A DNA stretch of 64,000 nt from Sphingomonas yantingensis (GTDB lineage Bacteria; Pseudomonadota; Alphaproteobacteria; Sphingomonadales; Sphingomonadaceae), in assembly GCF_014199325.1 (NCBI RefSeq), contig NZ_JACIJJ010000004.1:310001-374000 (forward strand). Reading direction: 5' to 3'. The position numbers and the translations under genes are program-made. Below the pieces are notes generated by a model. That model was not told the origin of the DNA. It did not search any database and was given only the letters and a program-made list of their open reading frames with translations. Positions within the stretch are counted from its first letter, which is position 1. Each line of letters starts with the position of its first letter. This document shows positions 17,838-26,930 of the stretch, piece after piece.

Positions 17838-18655
17838 GCGATGCCGAACGGGACGACGGTGTTTTCCGCATCATGGCCGATCTTCGCACGGCCCAGATAG
17901 GGGACGCGCATCTCGCGGCACCAGCGCGTCATCATCGCCTCGATCGTCTCGCCGAACGCTTCCGGCCCGTCGCCCTCCGGCACGTCGGTGACGCTGCCGA
18001 GGCGGATCCCCGCCAGCCCACGAAGCTGCGGCGCATTGGCGAGTTGGAACATCATCCGGTCGATCCGGTAATAGCTCTCGCCGACCTCTTCGAGCAGCAG
18101 CACGTGGTCGGTCAGGTCCGGCACCCAGGGCGTTCCCAGCATCGCGGTGATGATGGCGAGGTTGAATGCCGCCGCCGGCCGCCCGTCGAGCCCGGGTTCG
18201 AGCGCGCGGCGGTCCTTGCCCGTCAGCCATGCGAGCGCCCGCCACGCCGGCCCGCCGCGGTTGCGCGCCGTCGCCTCGGTCGACATCGGCCCGTGGCAGG
18301 GCCGTCCGATCCGCCGGGCATAGAGCGCACCCAGCAGGAACCCCATGTCGGAAAAGCCCATATAGGTCTTGGCCCGCGCCGCGTCGGTGAGCTTCGGCAT
18401 CACCTCGGCCAGGATGCGGTTCGAGCCGTAACCGCCGCGCGCAAACCAGATCGCGTCATAGGCGGGGTCGTTGGCGTAGCGCAGGAACGTCTCGGCACGC
18501 AGCGCGTCCGGCCCGGCGAAATGCCCCGCCTCGGCAAAGCATTGCGGGTCGAAGGCCAGCTCCGCCTCGGGAAACTCCAGCGCCGCGAACGCCGCGCCGC
18601 GGGCGGCCGATTCGGGGCGGATCGAACGGGCGGGGGCGACGACGGCGATCCTCAT
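17834..18655 (-). CDS. LD-carboxypeptidase (peptidase family S66)
   Basis: This 273-residue cytoplasmic enzyme removes the terminal D-Ala from recycled murein tetrapeptides. S66 features are present: [14 protein letters not shown] at the N-terminus, GGYGSNRIL, the nucleophile Ser in GFSDMG (about residue 102), the Glu in [15 protein letters not shown], and the His in KIGHDAEN near the C-terminus. It lies divergent, with 54 bp between starts, from a MurC/Mpl-type ligase that would use its product, which supports a shared recycling role. The family also contains MccF-type immunity enzymes, but the neighbour favours LdcA. Confidence 0.9.
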   Translation of the reverse strand: MRIAVVAPARSIRPESAARGAAFAALEFPEAELAFDPQCFAEAGHFAGPDALRAETFLRYANDPAYDAIWFARGGYGSNRILAEVMPKLTDAARAKTYMGFSDMGFLLGALYARRIGRPCHGPMSTEATARNRGGPAWRALAWLTGKDRRALEPGLDGRPAAAFNLAIITAMLGTPWVPDLTDHVLLLEEVGESYYRIDRMMFQLANAPQLRGLAGIRLGSVTDVPEGDGPEAFGETIEAMMTRWCREMRVPYLGRAKIGHDAENTVVPFGIA

Positions 18656-18709
18656 GCGCGCCTGTCTCTAGGCTTGCCCTCGTCCGCGCAAGTGCCGATA
18701 GCGGCGGCC

Positions 18710-20110
18710 ATGCACCAGCGTTATTTCTTCGTGGGCGTGGGCGGGTCGGGGATGATGCCGCTGGCGATGATCCTGGCCGGCCGCGGCGCGGCGATCGCCG
18801 GGTCGGACCGGACGCTCGATCAGGGCCGGCTGGCGCCGAAGTTCGCGGCGCTCCGCGCGCTCGGCATCGACCTCTACCCTCAGGACGGCACCGGCATCGT
18901 CTCGCCCGACCAGATCGTCGTTGCCTCGGCCGCGGTCGAGGAAACGGTCCCCGACATGGCCGCGGCCACGCGCGTCGATGCGCAGCGGATGCGCCGCGCC
19001 GACCTGCTCGCGTCGCTGTTCAACGACAGTCGGGTGCGGATCGGCGTCGCTGGGACCAGCGGCAAGTCGACCGTCACCGGCATGATCGGGTGGATTCTCC
19101 ACGCGCTCGGCCGCGATCCGACGGTCATGAACGGCGCGGTGATGAAAAACTTCGCGACCGCCGATCGCCCCTTTGCCAGCGCGCTGGTGGGGCAGGGCGA
19201 CGCCTTTGTCAGCGAAGTCGACGAGAGCGACGGGTCGATCGCGCTCTATTCGCCCGACATCGCGGTGCTCAACAATGTCAGCCTCGACCACAAATCGCTG
19301 GACGAACTGCGCACGCTGTTCGGCGACTTCGCGGGCAAGGCATCGCGGGTGATCGTCAATGCCGGCGATCCCGAAGCGGCGGCACTGGCGGCGACGATCG
19401 GCAGCGACCGGCGCACGACCTTTGCGATCGAGGCCGAGGCCGATCTCGTCGCGCGCGATATGATTCCCGAGCCGTTCGCGATTCGCTTCACGCTGGAGGG
19501 GGAGGGCAGGTCGCTGCCCGTCCGCCTGTCGGTGCCGGGCCGCCACAACGTCGCCAACGCGCTCGCCGCGATCGGCGCGGTCGTGGCGAGCGGGGTGCCG
19601 ATCGAGGATGCGGTGCGCGCGATCGAGGGGTTCGTCGGCCTCAAGCGCCGGTTCGAGCTTGTGGGGGAGGCGAGCGGCGTCACCGTCATCGACGATTTCG
19701 GGCACAACCCGGATAAGATCGCCGCGACGCTCGACACGCTGATGGCGTTTCCCGGCGCGCTCAAACTCCTGTTCCAGCCGCACGGCTATGGCCCGCTCAA
19801 GGTGATGCGCCGTGAACTGGTCGAGAGCCTCGCTGCGCGGCTGCGGCCCGGTGACGAGCTCGTGCTACCCGATCCGGTCTATCACGGCGGCACCACCAGC
19901 CGCGAGGTGACGAGCGCCGACATCGTCGCCGACCTGACAGCACAAGGCGCCCCCGCGCGCCACATCCCCGACCGCGCCGCCGCCGCCGCGCACCTCGTGG
20001 CGAACGCCGTGCCCGGCGACCGCATCGTCGTGATGGGCGCGCGCGACGATACCTTGAGCCAGCTTGCCGCCGACATGCTCGCCGCGCTCGACAAGAGGAC
20101 CCAGCCATGA
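18710..20110 (+). CDS. MurC/Mpl-type Mur ligase, probable murein tripeptide ligase
   Basis: The 466-residue ATP-dependent ligase has a Rossmann start ([17 protein letters not shown] ... AGSD), the ATP loop [11 protein letters not shown] (about residue 112), [24 protein letters not shown], and a C-terminal domain with [11 protein letters not shown] and [10 protein letters not shown]. The closest families are MurC and Mpl. Two family positions differ: GTSGKS for GTHGKT and GHN for GHH. Essential murC normally sits in the division cluster, and the adjacent LD-carboxypeptidase gene suggests this copy is Mpl, joining L-Ala-gamma-D-Glu-meso-DAP to UDP-MurNAc. I chose ATG 18710; GTG 18692 is in frame. 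The next gene overlaps by 4 bp. Confidence 0.75.
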   Translation: MHQRYFFVGVGGSGMMPLAMILAGRGAAIAGSDRTLDQGRLAPKFAALRALGIDLYPQDGTGIVSPDQIVVASAAVEETVPDMAAATRVDAQRMRRADLLASLFNDSRVRIGVAGTSGKSTVTGMIGWILHALGRDPTVMNGAVMKNFATADRPFASALVGQGDAFVSEVDESDGSIALYSPDIAVLNNVSLDHKSLDELRTLFGDFAGKASRVIVNAGDPEAAALAATIGSDRRTTFAIEAEADLVARDMIPEPFAIRFTLEGEGRSLPVRLSVPGRHNVANALAAIGAVVASGVPIEDAVRAIEGFVGLKRRFELVGEASGVTVIDDFGHNPDKIAATLDTLMAFPGALKLLFQPHGYGPLKVMRRELVESLAARLRPGDELVLPDPVYHGGTTSREVTSADIVADLTAQGAPARHIPDRAAAAAHLVANAVPGDRIVVMGARDDTLSQLAADMLAALDKRTQP

Positions 20111-20814
20111 CCGACCACGCCCGCATCGCCTTTCGCGTGACCGAGGGGGAGGGGCCGACGATCGTCTTCCTGCCCGGCTATGCCAGCGACATGACTGGGA
20201 CAAAGGCCCTGGCGCTGGAGGCGTGGGCCAAGGCGAACGGTCGCGCCTTCATCCGCTTCGACTATCGCGGCTGCGGCGAGAGCGAGGGCGCGTTCGAGGA
20301 CTACACCCTCGCCGACTGGCGTGACGACGTGCTGCTCGTCGTCGATCAGGTGGCGAAGGGGCCGGTGGTGCTCGTCGGATCGTCGATGGGCGGCTGGATC
20401 GCGCTGCTCGTCGCCAAGGCGCGACCCGAGCGCGTGACCGCGCTGGTCGGCATCGCCCCCGCGCCCGACTTCACCGACTGGGGATTTTCCCAGGCGGACA
20501 AGATGACGCTGCTGACCGACGGGCGGCTGGAGAAGCCGTCGCCCTATTCGGACCAGCCGACGGTGACGACCCGTGCCTTCTGGACCGCGGGGGAGGCGAA
20601 CCGGCTGATGCACGGGACGATCTCGCTCAAGCTGCCCGTCCGGATCGTCCAGGGGATGCGCGACCCCGACGTGCCGTGGGAGCGCGCGGCGCGGCTGGCG
20701 CAGTTGATCGAGGGCGACGACGTGCAATGCTGGCTGGTCAAGGACGGCGATCACCGCCTCTCGCGCGATCAGGACGTGGCGATGATCGTCCGGGCGGTGG
20801 AGGAGGTCTCGTAA
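20107..20814 (+). CDS. Alpha/beta hydrolase (ABHD10-like)
   Basis: A 235-residue serine hydrolase with the oxyanion region [15 protein letters not shown], the [10 protein letters not shown] turn, the nucleophile elbow GSSMGGW (Ser at about residue 94), an Asp in [10 protein letters not shown] and a His in KDGDHRLS. This arrangement resembles the ABHD10 group of small thioesterases and deacylases. It starts in an ATGA overlap with the Mur ligase gene, so it is probably cotranscribed with it. The substrate cannot be told. Confidence 0.85.
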   Translation: MTDHARIAFRVTEGEGPTIVFLPGYASDMTGTKALALEAWAKANGRAFIRFDYRGCGESEGAFEDYTLADWRDDVLLVVDQVAKGPVVLVGSSMGGWIALLVAKARPERVTALVGIAPAPDFTDWGFSQADKMTLLTDGRLEKPSPYSDQPTVTTRAFWTAGEANRLMHGTISLKLPVRIVQGMRDPDVPWERAARLAQLIEGDDVQCWLVKDGDHRLSRDQDVAMIVRAVEEVS

Positions 20815-20832
20815 CGTCAGCCGTTTTATTTC

Positions 20833-20859
20833 GTCACCCCGGGTCAAGCCCGGGGTGAC
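20833..20859. repeat. Single REP-like hairpin
   Basis: A perfect 11-bp stem (GTCACCCCGGG with CCCGGGGTGAC) around TCAAG. It is a minimal copy of the dispersed palindrome and lies between two convergent genes, where it may also act as a terminator, though no T-run follows. Confidence 0.85.
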
Positions 20860-20894
20860 GGTCGATTGTGGGTGACGGGCGGGTCGCTCGGCAA

Positions 20895-21602
20895 TTACCG
20901 CAGATAGAAATCCACCGTCGTCACCACGCGTACCTTCTTGAACGGCGTGTCGGCGACGCCGTAATTCGCCTGATCGCCGTCGCGGGCCTCGACCGAGAAA
21001 TAGCCCTGCGTCGCGCTCTTGATCGCGCCGACGCCGGTCGCGCTGTCCTTTGCGAACTGCTCGGCTGAGGCGCGGGCGTCGCGCGTCGCTTCGGCCACCA
21101 TCGCGGGCTTGATGTCGTTGAGCTTCGTGAAGCTGTAGGTAAGGCCCGATCCCTCCTGTAACACCACGCCGTCGCGAACGAGGTCGAACTGCCGCGCCGC
21201 CGCCTTCTGCGCGCGCACCACGTCGCCGGTTCGCAGTTGCAGCCGCTGCGTCACCGTGAACCGCTGCACACCGTTGTTGTCGTAGTTCTGCATGACGCTC
21301 GCGCCCGCCGGACGCAGCGTATCGGCGGGGAAGCCGAGGCCGGCGAAGAAGCGGCGGATCGCGGCCGTATCGCCGTCGATCTGGGCGCGCACCGCCGCCA
21401 GATCCTCGCCCAATCGTGAATAATTGAGCGTCCAAACGGCAAGGTCGGCGGTGACGTTCCGCTCGGCCAGCCCGCGCACCGTCACCGAACGGTCGGCCGC
21501 CCGCGCGCGGCGCAGGCCGTCGCCCAGCAGATAGCCGCCGATGACCAGCCCCAGCGCGACCAGCGCCGCGGCGATCAAGGTGAACGAACCCCGCTTTTCC
21601 AT
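20895..21602 (-). CDS. SIMPL (DUF541) domain periplasmic protein
   Basis: This 235-residue protein has an N-terminal signal anchor ([21 protein letters not shown], about residues 7-27) and a SIMPL domain: [21 protein letters not shown], then [20 protein letters not shown] and the C-terminal [19 protein letters not shown] proteins include BP26/OMP28 ring-forming proteins and YggE, which protects against oxidative stress; the biochemical role is not settled. It converges on the alpha/beta hydrolase gene and is divergent from gloA. Confidence 0.88.
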   Translation of the reverse strand: MEKRGSFTLIAAALVALGLVIGGYLLGDGLRRARAADRSVTVRGLAERNVTADLAVWTLNYSRLGEDLAAVRAQIDGDTAAIRRFFAGLGFPADTLRPAGASVMQNYDNNGVQRFTVTQRLQLRTGDVVRAQKAAARQFDLVRDGVVLQEGSGLTYSFTKLNDIKPAMVAEATRDARASAEQFAKDSATGVGAIKSATQGYFSVEARDGDQANYGVADTPFKKVRVVTTVDFYLR

Positions 21603-21690
21603 CGTTATCGACTCCCCATATGCAACGCGGCGATGCTGCGTGTCTGCCGATGAACCGTTGCTTACATACGACGAATGGAGTCGAGTGGCG

Positions 21691-22146
21691 ATGAATTACC
21701 TCCACACGATGATCCGCGTGACCGACCCCGACGCGACAATCGCGTTCTTCGAGCTGCTTGGCCTCAAGGAAGTGCGGCGCATGGAGAATGCGGGCGGCCG
21801 CTTCACGCTGATCTTCCTCGCCACGCCCGAGGACATGAACGGTCCCGGCGAGCGCGCGAAGGCGGAGGTCGAGCTGACCTATAACTGGCCCGCCGAGGAC
21901 GGCAGCGCGCCGGAAGTCTATACCGGCGGGCGCAATTTCGGGCACTTGGCTTACCGCGTCGACAATATCTACGAGACGTGCCAGCGGCTGATGGACGGCG
22001 GCGTGACGATCAACCGCCCGCCGCGCGACGGCAACATGGCGTTCGTGAAGACCCCCGACAACATCTCGATCGAGCTGTTGCAGGCCGGCGACGCGCTCGC
22101 GCCGGCCGAGCCGTGGGCGTCGATGCCGAACACCGGGGCCTGGTAA
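21691..22146 (+). CDS. gloA: Lactoylglutathione lyase (glyoxalase I)
   Basis: A 151-residue vicinal-oxygen-chelate enzyme that converts the methylglyoxal-glutathione hemithioacetal to lactoylglutathione. The two beta-alpha-beta-beta-beta modules carry the metal ligands His ([10 protein letters not shown]), Glu ([10 protein letters not shown]), His ([13 protein letters not shown]) and Glu (DNISIELLQ). [20 protein letters not shown] is characteristic of GloA. The start ATG 21691 fits the family N-terminus. gloB begins one base after the stop, so the two are a single glutathione-dependent detoxification unit. Confidence 0.94.
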   Translation: MNYLHTMIRVTDPDATIAFFELLGLKEVRRMENAGGRFTLIFLATPEDMNGPGERAKAEVELTYNWPAEDGSAPEVYTGGRNFGHLAYRVDNIYETCQRLMDGGVTINRPPRDGNMAFVKTPDNISIELLQAGDALAPAEPWASMPNTGAW

Positions 22147-22147
22147 G

Positions 22148-22882
22148 GTGGACGGCCCGCTCGAGATCGTTCGCGTGCCCGTGCTCAGCGACAATTATGT
22201 CTGGCTGATCCACGATGACGAGAGCGGCGAGACCGTCGTCGTCGATCCGGGCGAGGCCGCGCCGGTACTCGCGGCTGCCGATGCGCGCGGGTGGCGTATC
22301 GGTCAGGTCTGGAACACGCACTGGCACCCCGACCACACCGCGGGCAATCAGGCGATCAAAGACGCGCATGGCGCGGCCGTGACCGCGCCGGCGGCGGAGG
22401 CGGCGAAGATCCCGACTGCTGACAGGCTGGTGGCCGAGGGCGACACGGTCGCGATTGGCCGGCGACAGGCGCGGGTGTGGGAAACGCCCGCGCATACCGC
22501 CGGCCATGTCAGTTTCCATTTCGAGGAGGAGGCGCTGGTCTTCGTCGGCGACACGATGTTCGCGATGGGCTGCGGCCGGCTGTTCGAGGGGACGGCGGAC
22601 CAGATGCACGCCGCGCTTCAGCGGCTGGCGGCGCTGCCCGAGCAGACAATCGTCTACTGCGCGCACGAATATACGCTGTCGAATGCGAAGTTCGCCGCCC
22701 ATGCCGAACCCGACAATGCCGCGATCGCCGACCGCCTGAAGCGGGTGGAGGCCCTTCGCGCCGATGGCCAGGCGACGGTGCCGACCACCATCGGCGACGA
22801 GCGCACGACCAACCCGTTCGTTCGGGTCGACAACGCCGCCGCACTGGCGCAGCTTCGCGGGCAAAAGGACCAATTCAGCTAA
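22148..22882 (+). CDS. gloB: Hydroxyacylglutathione hydrolase (glyoxalase II)
   Basis: A 244-residue metallo-beta-lactamase-fold thioesterase that hydrolyses lactoylglutathione. It has the signature THWHPDHTAGN (residues about 57-67), a second His in TAGHVSFHF, the bridging Asp in FVGDTMFAMGCGRLFEGT, and CAHEYTLSNAKFA for glutathione binding. The start is GTG at 22148, one base after the gloA stop; no ATG lies near the conserved N-terminus (LEIVRVPVLSDNYVWLI). Confidence 0.95.
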   Translation: MDGPLEIVRVPVLSDNYVWLIHDDESGETVVVDPGEAAPVLAAADARGWRIGQVWNTHWHPDHTAGNQAIKDAHGAAVTAPAAEAAKIPTADRLVAEGDTVAIGRRQARVWETPAHTAGHVSFHFEEEALVFVGDTMFAMGCGRLFEGTADQMHAALQRLAALPEQTIVYCAHEYTLSNAKFAAHAEPDNAAIADRLKRVEALRADGQATVPTTIGDERTTNPFVRVDNAAALAQLRGQKDQFS

Positions 22883-22947
22883 GCCTCGTGCGCTCAGCCC
22901 GCGTTCAGGCGTTGGGGTATCCACTCGCATTCTCACAGGAGCCGGCC

Positions 22948-23370
22948 ATGTCGCGAATCACTACCCTCGTAGCGCTCTCGATCGCCGGCACTGCGCTGTC
23001 CGGCTGTGCGGCCACCCCGCGCGAGCAGGCGGCGATGGCGGAGCGGAATGCCCGCGACGCCGTGCGGCTCGATCAGCGGCTGGCAGGGTTCACGCCCGGC
23101 AAGCCGGTTTCCTGCCTGCCGGTCAGCACCTCGCGGCGGAGCGAATATTTCGGCGACACGATCGTTTACGAGGTCAGCGGGAGCCTCGTCTATCGCACCG
23201 ATACCAGTGGGGGCTGCACGCTCAACCGCGACGACATTCTCGTGACCCAGACGCCGATCGGCTCGCTTTGCCGCGGCGATATCGCGCGCACGATCGATCG
23301 CGGGTCGAGGTTCCAGACCGGGTCCTGCACGCTCGGCGACTTCGTCCCCTATCGCAAGGATCGCAGCTGA
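22948..23370 (+). CDS. Cysteine-containing lipoprotein, first of two tandem paralogues
   Basis: This 140-residue protein has a clear lipoprotein signal (LVALSIAGTALSGC, Cys at residue 20). The mature part shares a frame of conserved positions with the next gene: GKPvsC, a tyrosine strand, GGC, a DDI strand, GSLCRGD, a RGS loop, SCTLGDFVPYRK. Beyond the lipid Cys, four cysteines (in VSCLP, GGCTL, LCRGD, GSCTL) are shared, which suggests two disulphides. Function unknown; Sphingomonadales-type small outer-membrane or periplasmic lipoprotein. The stop overlaps the ATG of the next gene (TGATG). Confidence 0.8.
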   Translation: MSRITTLVALSIAGTALSGCAATPREQAAMAERNARDAVRLDQRLAGFTPGKPVSCLPVSTSRRSEYFGDTIVYEVSGSLVYRTDTSGGCTLNRDDILVTQTPIGSLCRGDIARTIDRGSRFQTGSCTLGDFVPYRKDRS

Positions 23371-23771
23371 TGCGCGCCGCTGCTCTGTTCGCCGTGCTCG
23401 CGGTCGCGGGCTGTGCGCCGCAGCAGCAGGCGGCGAGCGCCCTTGCCGCGCGCGGCGATCGCGAACTCGCCGCGGCGATCGGCGGTCGGGTCGCGGGCAA
23501 GCCCGAACGCTGCATAAACCCGGTCAACACCGGCGGTCCGCAACTGATCGCCCCCGACCGGCTCGTCTATCGGGATGCCGGCACCGTCTGGGTCAGCCGC
23601 GCGGAGGGATGCCCCTTCATCGGCCGCGACGAAATCGTGATCGCCGAGGTCTATGGCGGCCAGCTTTGCCGCAACGACCGCTTCCGCACGGTGCAGCGCG
23701 GCACGAGCGCGGGTATCGCAGGCCCGTTCTGCCGCTATGGCGATTTCACGCCCTACCGCCGCGCGCGGTGA
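23370..23771 (+). CDS. Cysteine-containing lipoprotein, second of two tandem paralogues
   Basis: This 133-residue protein has a lipoprotein signal (LFAVLAVAGC, Cys at about residue 15). It repeats the pattern of the preceding gene: GKPERCINP, LVYRDAGTVWV, EGCPFIGRDEIVI, GGQLCRNDRFRTVQRG, FCRYGDFTPYRR. Overall identity with the first copy is modest but the four mature cysteines line up, so the pair arose by an old tandem duplication. It is translationally coupled by a one-base overlap. Function unknown. Confidence 0.8.
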   Translation: MRAAALFAVLAVAGCAPQQQAASALAARGDRELAAAIGGRVAGKPERCINPVNTGGPQLIAPDRLVYRDAGTVWVSRAEGCPFIGRDEIVIAEVYGGQLCRNDRFRTVQRGTSAGIAGPFCRYGDFTPYRRAR

Positions 23772-23776
23772 TTATC

Positions 23777-23864
23777 GTCACCTCGGACTTGATCCGGGGT
23801 CCCGCTTCTTCTTTCCGACAACAGGAGCAGAAGAAGCGGGATCCCGGATCAAGTCTGGGATGAC
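23777..23864. repeat. REP-like palindromic pair
   Basis: An 88-bp inverted repeat with GTCACCTCGG ACTTGAT CCGGGGTCCCGCTTCTTC on the left and GAAGAAGCGGGATCCCGG ATCAAG TCTGGGATGAC on the right, centred on a short unrelated stretch. It lies between the second lipoprotein gene and the convergent hslU. Confidence 0.85.
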
Positions 23865-23875
23865 GGAAGTAAGGG

Positions 23876-25168
23876 CTAGAGCACGTAGCGACTGAGGTCC
23901 GTGTTCCGCGCGATACCGGCCAGCTGTGCCTCGACATACGCCGCATCGACCGTGACGGTCGAACCGCCGCGATCCTCGGCATCGAAGCTCACTTCCTCCA
24001 GCAGCTTCTCCATCACGGTCTGAAGCCGGCGCGCGCCGATATTCTCGACCTCGCCGTTCACCTGCGCGGCGATGCGCGCGATCGCGCGGATGCCGTCGTC
24101 GGTAAAGGCGATCTGAACCCCCTCGGTGCCGATCAGCGCGCGATATTGTTCGGGCAGGCTCGCCTTGGTGTCGGTCAGGATCGCGACGAAATCATCCTCG
24201 GTCAGACCCTTCAGCTCGACCCGGATCGGCAGGCGGCCCTGAAGCTCCGGCAGCAGGTCGCTGGGCTTCGCCACATGGAACGCGCCCGACGCGATGAAGA
24301 GCACATGGTCGGTCTTCATCGGCCCGTACTTGGTCGCCACCGTGGTCCCCTCGATCAGCGGCAAGAGGTCGCGCTGCACGCCCTCGCGGCTCACCGATCC
24401 GCCGCGCACGTCGCTGACGGCGATCTTGTCGATCTCATCAAGAAAGACGATGCCGTTCGCCTCCGCGTCAGCGAGCGCGGCACGATGCACCTCGTCCTGG
24501 TCGAGGCGCTTGTCGGCCTCTTCCTCGACCAGCTTGGCCCAGGCGGCGTGGACGTTCATCTTGCGCCGCTTGAGCTGCGGCCCGCCAAGGCCGCGCATCA
24601 TCTCGCCCAGGTTTATCATCTGCGGCGCGCCGCCGGGCACCTCGAACGGCATCGGGCTGGATGCCTCCAGCTCGATCTCGATCTCGGTATTGTCGAGATG
24701 CCCTTCGTTCAGCCGCTGGCGGAACGCCTCGCGCGTTGCCTGGCTCGAATCCTTGCCGGTCAGCGCGTCGAGCAGGCGCGTCATCGCGGCGGCTTCGGCC
24801 TTGTCCTTCACCGCGACGCGGCGGCGTTCCTTCTCCAGCCGGATCGCTTCCTCGACGAGGTCACGCGCGATCTGCTCGACGTCGCGGCCGACATAGCCGA
24901 CTTCGGTGAACTTGGTCGCCTCGACCTTCACGAACGGCGCATCGGCGAGCTTGGCCAGGCGTCGGCTGATCTCGGTCTTGCCGCAGCCGGTCGGCCCGAT
25001 CATCAGGATGTTCTTCGGGGAAACCTCGTCGCGCAGGTCGGCGGACAGCTGCTGCCGGCGCCAGCGATTGCGCAGCGCGACGGCGACCGCGCGCTTGGCG
25101 TCCTTCTGGCCGATGATGTGCGAATCGAGGGCGGCGACGATCGCCTTGGGGGTGAGAGTGTCGGTCAT
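23876..25168 (-). CDS. hslU: ATP-dependent protease ATPase subunit HslU
   Basis: The 430-residue AAA+ unfoldase of the HslUV protease. Walker [18 protein letters not shown] (about residues 56-72), the pore motif GYVGRD, a large I-domain (about 115-240), Walker [11 protein letters not shown], sensor regions, and the C-terminal tail ending DLSRYVL that docks into HslV are present. It lies downstream of hslV with a 121-bp spacer containing palindromic repeats, an unusually long gap for an hslVU operon. Confidence 0.97.
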   Translation of the reverse strand: MTDTLTPKAIVAALDSHIIGQKDAKRAVAVALRNRWRRQQLSADLRDEVSPKNILMIGPTGCGKTEISRRLAKLADAPFVKVEATKFTEVGYVGRDVEQIARDLVEEAIRLEKERRRVAVKDKAEAAAMTRLLDALTGKDSSQATREAFRQRLNEGHLDNTEIEIELEASSPMPFEVPGGAPQMINLGEMMRGLGGPQLKRRKMNVHAAWAKLVEEEADKRLDQDEVHRAALADAEANGIVFLDEIDKIAVSDVRGGSVSREGVQRDLLPLIEGTTVATKYGPMKTDHVLFIASGAFHVAKPSDLLPELQGRLPIRVELKGLTEDDFVAILTDTKASLPEQYRALIGTEGVQIAFTDDGIRAIARIAAQVNGEVENIGARRLQTVMEKLLEEVSFDAEDRGGSTVTVDAAYVEAQLAGIARNTDLSRYVL

Positions 25169-25177
25169 TTTTTACTC

Positions 25178-25285
25178 GCTCCCCTCCCTGGAAGGGAGGG
25201 GCTGGGGGTGGGTTGGTTCGCGGGGCAGACCGATCGTGCTTTGCAGACCGACCGACCCCCGGCCTCTCCCTTTCAGGGAGGGGAG
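25178..25285. repeat. Second type of intergenic palindrome (CTCCCCTCCC... family) in the hslV-hslU spacer
   Basis: Left arm GCTCCCCTCCCTGGAAGGGAG then GGGCTGGGGGTGGGTTGG; right arm ACCGACCCCCGGCCTCTCCC then TTTCAGGGAGGGGAG. Each arm forms its own small hairpin and the two arms also pair with each other. The arm sequence differs from the GAAGAAGCGGG family. The element sits inside a probable operon, so it may affect mRNA stability between hslV and hslU. Confidence 0.75.
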
Positions 25286-25289
25286 TAGC

Positions 25290-25841
25290 TCAGCTTGCGC
25301 TTTCCAGCGTCTCCACCGTCAGCCGGTCGTTGGTGTAGACGCAGAGCTCCGCGGCGATGCCCATTGCTTTCCGCGCCAGCACTTCCGGATCGGGCTCGTA
25401 GTCGGCGAGCGCGCGCGCCGCGGCGAGGGCGAAGTTGCCGCCCGACCCGATCGCCGCAATCCCGCCCTCGGGCTCCAGCACGTCGCCATTGCCGGTGACG
25501 ACCAGCGTCACGTCGTTGTCCGCGACGATCAGCATTGCCTCGAGATTGCGGAGGAACTTGTCGGTGCGCCAGTCCTTGGCCAGCTCGACCGCGGCGCGCA
25601 GGAGCTGGCCCTGATGCCGCTCGAGCTTGGCCTCCAGCCGCTCGAACAGGGTGAAGGCATCGGCGGTCGCGCCCGCGAAGCCTGCAATGACCTTGCCGTC
25701 GCCGAGCGGGCGTACCTTTCGGGCATTGGGCTTCATGACGGTGTTGCCGGCCGAGACCTGGCCGTCGCCCGCGATGACCACGCGGCCCCCGCGGCGCACG
25801 GAGAGGATCGTCGTGCCGTGCCACGCATTGTCTTTGCTCAT
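25290..25841 (-). CDS. hslV: ATP-dependent protease subunit HslV
   Basis: The 183-residue proteasome-like peptidase. The short propeptide MSKDNAWHG precedes the catalytic N-terminal Thr of [41 protein letters not shown] and [11 protein letters not shown] follow as expected. I use ATG 25841; an ATG three codons upstream is also possible and does not change the mature protein. First gene of the hslVU pair. Confidence 0.97.
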   Translation of the reverse strand: MSKDNAWHGTTILSVRRGGRVVIAGDGQVSAGNTVMKPNARKVRPLGDGKVIAGFAGATADAFTLFERLEAKLERHQGQLLRAAVELAKDWRTDKFLRNLEAMLIVADNDVTLVVTGNGDVLEPEGGIAAIGSGGNFALAAARALADYEPDPEVLARKAMGIAAELCVYTNDRLTVETLESAS

Positions 25842-25883
25842 GGCGCGCATATGGGGAGGGGCCGCCCGCTGCCAAGAGCGCGG

Positions 25884-26297
25884 CTATTTCTCCACGCCCC
25901 TGACCTTGCCCCACTGGCGCATCGCCGCATAGCCCAGATAGCCGGTGCCGAAGAGCGTGTAGAGTTCCTCGGGCAGTGCGCGCAGATAGCCGGTGATGCC
26001 GCGCGCGATCGCGTCGGCGGTGGCCGGGCTGGCGGCGGCGATCAGGCCCATCGGGATCGCCCAGAGAAACAGTGCGTACATGACGTAGAGGAAGCCCGGC
26101 CGCGCCCGACTGGTCCACGGGTCGGGTGACTGCGCCTCCGCCACGATTGCAGAGAGCTGGGCGCGCAGCTGTTCCAGCTCCTGGCTGCCCTGAAGCTTCA
26201 GCAGTTCCAGCTTGGCGGCGTCGCGCGCACGCGGGTCGGGGATCACCTTGTCGATGAGGCCGGCGAGCGGGCCGATGATCGTGTCGAGGATGCTCAT
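25884..26297 (-). CDS. Holin of the 3TM family (gene-transfer-agent release type)
   Basis: This 137-residue protein has an amphipathic N-terminus (SILDTIIGPLAGLIDKVIPD), a charged helix (RARDAAKLELLKLQGSQELE), the family signature of SPDPWTSRARPGFLYVMY, and hydrophobic segments at about residues 68-90 and 105-125. This matches the three-TM holin family first linked to GTA release. It starts in an ATGA overlap with the endolysin gene and would make pores that let that enzyme reach the wall. No capsid or tail genes are in the window. Confidence 0.85.
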   Translation of the reverse strand: MSILDTIIGPLAGLIDKVIPDPRARDAAKLELLKLQGSQELEQLRAQLSAIVAEAQSPDPWTSRARPGFLYVMYALFLWAIPMGLIAAASPATADAIARGITGYLRALPEELYTLFGTGYLGYAAMRQWGKVRGVEK

Positions 26298-26854
26298 GCG
26301 CCGTTCTCCACCGGATCGGCGAGGCGATTGGCGAGCCAGCCATAGAGAAACGCCTCGTTCGCCGGGCGCTGTTCGGCAAGGCGGAGATATCGCTCGCCCT
26401 GCATCGCCTCGACCGCTTTCAGAAGGACGATTTCGCCGCGATCCCCGCGAACCGCTAGAAACGCATCGAGCGCTGCGAGCGTTCGCGGCCCGATCCGGCC
26501 ATCGACGGCGATGTCCGCATAGTCGCGGCCCTGCCGGTTGAGCGCGGTCAGCGCGCGCTGGAGGAACCCGCTCGCGACTGCCGGCCCCATGTTGACGCCG
26601 GTGTCGAACAGCTCCGCCGCCAGTCGCGGTGCCCGTTCCGCCACCGCATCGAAGCGCGGCGCCAGCCAGTAGCGGCTGCGATACAACGACGCGGCGGCAC
26701 TTCGCGGATAGTCGCGCATCGCCCCGCGATAGCCCGAGGCGCGCGCAGTCTCCTCCGTCACGCCCCAGCGCGTCGGACCGCCGCGATCGGCGGGGTGATC
26801 GACGAAGCCCCCCTCGCGCGCGATGAGATCGTCGATCATCGTCTCGATTTCCAT
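26294..26854 (-). CDS. GH108-type N-acetylmuramidase (endolysin)
   Basis: This 186-residue protein has the GH108 catalytic signature REGGFVDHPADRGGPTRWGV (residues about 13-32), whose Glu is the acid catalyst, followed by SLYRSRYW and FDTGVNMGP. A small peptidoglycan-binding domain comes at the C-terminus (GRIGPRTLAALDAFL). There is no signal peptide, as expected for a holin-dependent endolysin. It is followed by the 3TM holin gene with a 4-base overlap. In Rhodobacter capsulatus a similar endolysin-holin pair, separate from the structural cluster, releases GTA particles. Confidence 0.9.
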   Translation of the reverse strand: MEIETMIDDLIAREGGFVDHPADRGGPTRWGVTEETARASGYRGAMRDYPRSAAASLYRSRYWLAPRFDAVAERAPRLAAELFDTGVNMGPAVASGFLQRALTALNRQGRDYADIAVDGRIGPRTLAALDAFLAVRGDRGEIVLLKAVEAMQGERYLRLAEQRPANEAFLYGWLANRLADPVENGA

Positions 26855-26930
26855 GCTACTCTCCCGCCCGAAACGATTCGACGGCTAACCCATATGGTTC
26901 GCTGTAGGACAGGTGCGAAAGGGCGTGAGC

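Noticed and set aside
25884-26854. Remnant prophage
   Set aside because: Only holin and endolysin are present; no integrase, terminase, capsid or att sites, and flanks are housekeeping genes.
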